From Pseudomonadota bacterium (lineage in GTDB: Bacteria > Bdellovibrionota > Bdellovibrionia > Bdellovibrionales > JAEYZS01): a stretch of DNA of 8,670 bases. The notes under the pieces were generated by a model. It was not told the origin of the DNA, did not search any database, and saw only the letters and a program-made list of their open reading frames with translations. The stretch lies in NCBI GenBank assembly GCA_023427925.1, contig JAEYZS010000034.1, positions 1-8,670 of the forward strand, read 5' to 3'. Below are positions 5,938 through 8,670 of the stretch, piece after piece (the stretch's first letter is position 1; every line of letters begins with the position of its first letter). Position numbers and translations under genes: made by a program.

Positions 5938-6549
5938 GTGAACTTTATTTCATTCGACTTAGAGACAACGGGCTTTATCGCAGGTGTTGATCAGATCACC
6001 GAAATTGCAGCAGTAAAATTCGTTGAAGGGGAGCCCTCTAGCCTATTCTCAACATTAGTAAATCCTCAAAGATCAATTCCCGAAGAAGTTCAGAAAGTAA
6101 CAGGAATCACGCACGAAATGGTTGAGGGGAAGCCCACTATCGATACGCTTTTAGACTCGTTTGCTGATTTTTGTGGGGATGACATTATAGTTGCTCATAA
6201 TGCGAGCTTTGACTTTCAGTTTTTAGCTGCAGATATCAAGAAATATGAAACCCGTGCGCCACGGGGATTGGTATTAGATACTCTTTCTCTTGCGAGAAAA
6301 ACAATTCCAGGATTAATGAACTATAAACTTGGAACAATTGTTCAGCATTTAAAAATTAATACGGAAGTCTTTCACAGAGCTCAACATGATGCTACTTATT
6401 GCGGACACCTTTTTAGTAACATTCTAAAAAGAATGACTGTGAACGGACAACTGCCATCTATTGAAACTCTCATCGAAATAAGCGGCAAGCCTTTAAAGCT
6501 TCCTCAAGTCGAAAGAACTCACAAGCAACTCGACTTGTTGAGTTTCTAA
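5938..6549 (+). CDS. DnaQ-like (DEDDh) 3'-5' exonuclease
   Basis: A 203-residue cytoplasmic protein of the epsilon-subunit/RNase T exonuclease fold. All five catalytic residues are visible: Asp7 and Glu9 (SFDLETTGF, Exo I), Asp92 (AHNASFDFQFL, Exo II), and His146 and Asp151 (HRAQHDA, Exo III, H-x4-D). It therefore should remove nucleotides from 3' ends using two metal ions. The exonuclease domain fills residues 1 to about 166. A short tail follows and ends in QLDLLSF, which resembles the beta-clamp binding motif (QL-x-L-[FL]). That would place it at the replisome as a proofreading or repair nuclease, an inference. The start is GTG with AGGGG about 7 nt upstream. It may be the DNA polymerase III epsilon subunit itself or a paralogue; the sequence alone does not settle this. 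The stop is 3 nt from that of the convergent PHP gene. Confidence 0.92.
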   Translation: MNFISFDLETTGFIAGVDQITEIAAVKFVEGEPSSLFSTLVNPQRSIPEEVQKVTGITHEMVEGKPTIDTLLDSFADFCGDDIIVAHNASFDFQFLAADIKKYETRAPRGLVLDTLSLARKTIPGLMNYKLGTIVQHLKINTEVFHRAQHDATYCGHLFSNILKRMTVNGQLPSIETLIEISGKPLKLPQVERTHKQLDLLSF

Positions 6550-6552
6550 CCA

Positions 6553-7761
6553 TTAGTCAGTAACAGTAAAATTGTTAGTATAGATCCAAGGTATCCACTT
6601 CTTGCTTCTTGGAATTGGTATTTTGGGATTCACACGCACTTCTACGCGATAAACTCCAGGGGCTGATATATTTAATGTTGTAGTCGGGGAGCTTGATTCG
6701 GAATATGTTTCACCGTCTTTTTTAACGATCACTTGAATAGGTGTTTTCATCCCAGTGGGCAACTGCACGACCAGCTCAAGTTTATCAGTGAGAAGTATTT
6801 CTGAACCTATTGGGAAGTTTTTTTCACCATCGTGCATTTCCGCGAGGAATCCTTTTGGAGAACCCAAAAAATCAAAAGACATATAAAATTGTCCATTATA
6901 AAGTGCATTGAAAAGCTTCTGCTTGTCTTTCTTATAATCACCCGTGAGCTCTGTTTCTAACAAAACGTGATTGCTCGCAAGTCCAAACGATGTTTCGTAA
7001 CTAGGAAATTTGATATGCTTACTTTCAGATATTGGGACCTTTGCGTTTGTATCATGGCCAGCAAAACCTACGATTTTTTGTCTTTTGTTTAATTGATCCC
7101 ACAGGCCGAGTTCGTCTTCAGGAGTAGAGAGTACATTTAAAAAGGCCAGCCCCGGATTAAATGAATATAAAAAAAGACTTAAGATTGTGCGCGGCTTGGA
7201 ATGCTTCCACGTTTCTTCAAGGATGCTCTTTAGGTTCAGAATTTCGATCCCATTTAGTCCCTCAGGAAAATCGCCTTTCCACGAATAGCGAGAGTAATAA
7301 GGATGTGCCAATACTATAAAATCATTTTGAGTACGCTTTGCTTGAGAAAGAATATCGGCAAAATAAACTTGAGTTTGAGATTGTCCTGGGGGCGGTTCGT
7401 CTGATGAGCTCGCGCCGTAATAAAGCAGACGAGAGTCGAAGTAGGAATATTCACCGCCAGTTAAAACTAGCATATCTTGGAAGTAACCTTCGATGAACTC
7501 AGGACGTGTCGGTTTATTTACTTCGGTCACTATAATCCAATCGAGCTTCGCATTTTTGGCAAACTGAAGAATTTCGCTGTAGCTGCCACTGCCAGAACTG
7601 GCATTGGAGTGAACATTTGTTACGCCTCTGTAGTCGTAATACCCTTGCGGGTTAGAGGGATCGATTTCTTGCTGGATGATTCTAAATTGGAATAAGCTTA
7701 AATAGATTCCGTAAAGTAGGAAAATAAAGATAAAAATACTTAAGATTAAAAGCTTTTTCAC
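6553..7761 (-). CDS. Membrane-anchored PHP-fold protein with altered metal site
   Basis: A 402-residue protein. Residues 4-24 form one N-terminal membrane helix after MKK, with no cleavage site, so the body is probably periplasmic. A PHP (polymerase and histidinol phosphatase) domain spans about 44-300: RGVTNVHSNASSGSGS (45-60), DWIIVTEVN (74-82), TGGEYSYF (101-108), VLAHPYYS (150-157), GFAGHDTNAK (232-241). A beta-type C-terminal domain covers about 315-400 (YRVEVRV). Typical PHP proteins have H-x-H and T-D-H in the first two motifs. Here Asn49 replaces the first His and Glu80-Val81 replaces Asp-His; His51, Glu104, His153 and the His236/Asp237 region remain. It could be inactive or have a changed metal site. 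The GTG start overlaps the rodZ stop (GTGA) and has no clear ribosome site of its own, so translation probably depends on rodZ. Confidence 0.8.
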   Translation of the reverse strand: MKKLLILSIFIFIFLLYGIYLSLFQFRIIQQEIDPSNPQGYYDYRGVTNVHSNASSGSGSYSEILQFAKNAKLDWIIVTEVNKPTRPEFIEGYFQDMLVLTGGEYSYFDSRLLYYGASSSDEPPPGQSQTQVYFADILSQAKRTQNDFIVLAHPYYSRYSWKGDFPEGLNGIEILNLKSILEETWKHSKPRTILSLFLYSFNPGLAFLNVLSTPEDELGLWDQLNKRQKIVGFAGHDTNAKVPISESKHIKFPSYETSFGLASNHVLLETELTGDYKKDKQKLFNALYNGQFYMSFDFLGSPKGFLAEMHDGEKNFPIGSEILLTDKLELVVQLPTGMKTPIQVIVKKDGETYSESSSPTTTLNISAPGVYRVEVRVNPKIPIPRSKKWIPWIYTNNFTVTD

Positions 7762-8670
7762 GGATAACTAATTTTTCTAGGTTGACCCAAATTGCCGGGC
7801 ACCCCTTTGTCTCTTCCGTTATGAATGATATTTACGGCACCACTATCGCTGACATTGAGGTTGATTTTTGAATCTGCCTTGATCGTGAGGTATTGCTCAG
7901 GCTTTAACTTAACTGTCCTCTCACTCTCGCCATCTTTGGAGTAACGAACTTCAACATTATCGAGAGCTTCTATAATAATTTGCTGAGGACGACTGGCGGG
8001 CTTTTTCTCTTCAGGTTTAGGTGCTGGTGGAACTGGAGCGGCGGGTGTAGTCGTAGCCGGTGTTGTTGCTGCCGATGGTGCGGGTGTCGCTGGCTTTGGA
8101 GCAGGAGCAGGTACGGGAGTTGGTGGAGCAACTACGAGCGGAGTTGGTGGAGAAGCAGTTGCTGCTGGAGCCGGTACCGGCGCCGGAGCTGGCGTTAGCT
8201 TAGTTGCTTGTGTCACGGCAGGTGCCTCGATTTTTTCTTCAGGCTTCTTTTCTGCGACAGCTTCTTTAGTTTCAGCAGGAGTTTCCTCGTTGACGTCTTC
8301 AGGAGCATTCTCAGTCACTTCAGATTCTTCTTCGTTGCCAAGGGTTTGAGACTTCACGGCCTCTTGTTGCTCTTTTGCTACTTTTGATTCTTGTTCGTAC
8401 TTACTAACAACTTGTTGAATGAAGTAAATCAGAAAAATCGCTACAATTGCGGCAACTCCGTAAGCAGCTTTCTTGTACATTTCAAATTTGCTCTGAACCT
8501 CTTCGTGATCAACTTGCTCAGGGCTTTCGCCCTCAGTGATTTGCGGCTTAGGCTTTGTACTTCCTACTGTTTCTAGGAATTGTTTCATAATGGAATTAAC
8601 GTCGAGTTCAAGATACCGAGCGTAGGATTGGATGAACCCTCTTAAAAAAGGTTTTGCGGGTAAATTGTCC
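7758..8670 (-). CDS. rodZ: RodZ-like cell-shape protein, N-terminus outside window
   Basis: The frame stays open to the right edge, so the Met at 8588 is internal. Upstream of it, residues reading PAKPFLRGFIQSYARYLELD (about 8609-8660) are the typical end of the RodZ cytoplasmic helix-turn-helix (HTH_25), the part that contacts MreB in known RodZ. Next come a charged linker, one membrane helix (8409-8468, YGVAAIVAIFLIYFI), an acidic Glu/Lys-rich stretch, and a long Pro/Ala/Thr-rich low-complexity spacer (about 7989-8195) suited to crossing the periplasm. Last is a beta-rich C-terminal domain (about 7761-7982) like DUF4115, with VEVRYSKDGE and LTIKADSKINLNVSDSGAVN. About 303 residues are visible. 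RodZ links the MreB cytoskeleton to wall elongation. It is followed by the PHP gene with a 4-nt overlap. The spacer is more GC-rich and repetitive than its surroundings. Confidence 0.9.
   Translation of the reverse strand, partial: DNLPAKPFLRGFIQSYARYLELDVNSIMKQFLETVGSTKPKPQITEGESPEQVDHEEVQSKFEMYKKAAYGVAAIVAIFLIYFIQQVVSKYEQESKVAKEQQEAVKSQTLGNEEESEVTENAPEDVNEETPAETKEAVAEKKPEEKIEAPAVTQATKLTPAPAPVPAPAATASPPTPLVVAPPTPVPAPAPKPATPAPSAATTPATTTPAAPVPPAPKPEEKKPASRPQQIIIEALDNVEVRYSKDGESERTVKLKPEQYLTIKADSKINLNVSDSGAVNIIHNGRDKGVPGNLGQPRKISYP

Noticed and set aside
7980..8198. A + strand open frame rich in Trp, Arg, Ser and Cys opposite the RodZ spacer
   Set aside because: It is the reverse-strand shadow of the Pro/Ala low-complexity spacer; composition is unnatural and there is no ribosome site.
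8588..8670. Treating the Met at 8588 as the start of the RodZ-like gene
   Set aside because: The frame is open through 8670 and encodes the typical end of the RodZ helix-turn-helix, so this Met is internal and the true start is outside the window.

Overview
The window comes from a bacterium with an AT-leaning, compact genome and a two-membrane envelope. The evidence is signal peptides, a probable lipoprotein, a RodZ-type shape protein and an adrenodoxin-type [2Fe-2S] ferredoxin. The gene mix (large lysine-rich periplasmic TPR protein, DUF2203 protein, glutamine-dependent NadE, RodZ, several unrecognised secreted proteins) resembles what I would expect of a Bdellovibrionota or deltaproteobacterial relative. 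That placement is an impression, not a proof. I see no insertion sequence, CRISPR array, rRNA or tRNA.

Layout. On the + strand, 1-1621 holds the C-terminal end of an acidic, tail-anchored membrane protein followed 3 nt later by a secreted TPR protein with a histone-like lysine-rich stretch. On the - strand, 1618-2160 encodes a 180-residue protein that reads as two tandem bacterial-microcompartment (BMC) shell-like domains, with no enzyme operon around it. After a divergent intergenic region with inverted repeats, 2341-4405 carries a DUF2203 protein overlapping nadE (glutamine-hydrolysing NAD+ synthetase). A probable lipoprotein (4445-4948, +) meets a small secreted protein (4949-5392, -) end to end. 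A [2Fe-2S] ferredoxin (5446-5730, -) is divergent from a DnaQ-like 3'-5' exonuclease (5938-6549, +). The region between them contains a nested inverted repeat and repeated TGGC-N-GCCA sites. The right end is a - strand operon: rodZ (running off the window edge) followed by a membrane-anchored PHP-fold protein that has lost several metal ligands.

The genes do not form one pathway. Supported functional links are nadE with its overlapping DUF2203 gene, and rodZ with the PHP gene (GTGA start/stop overlap). All three convergent gene pairs meet within -4 to +3 nt, so there is no room for intergenic terminators between them.

The best candidates for something undescribed are the orphan tandem BMC-like protein, the degenerate membrane PHP protein coupled to rodZ, and the structured leader of the exonuclease gene. 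All are read by eye from sequence and need profile or structure searches.
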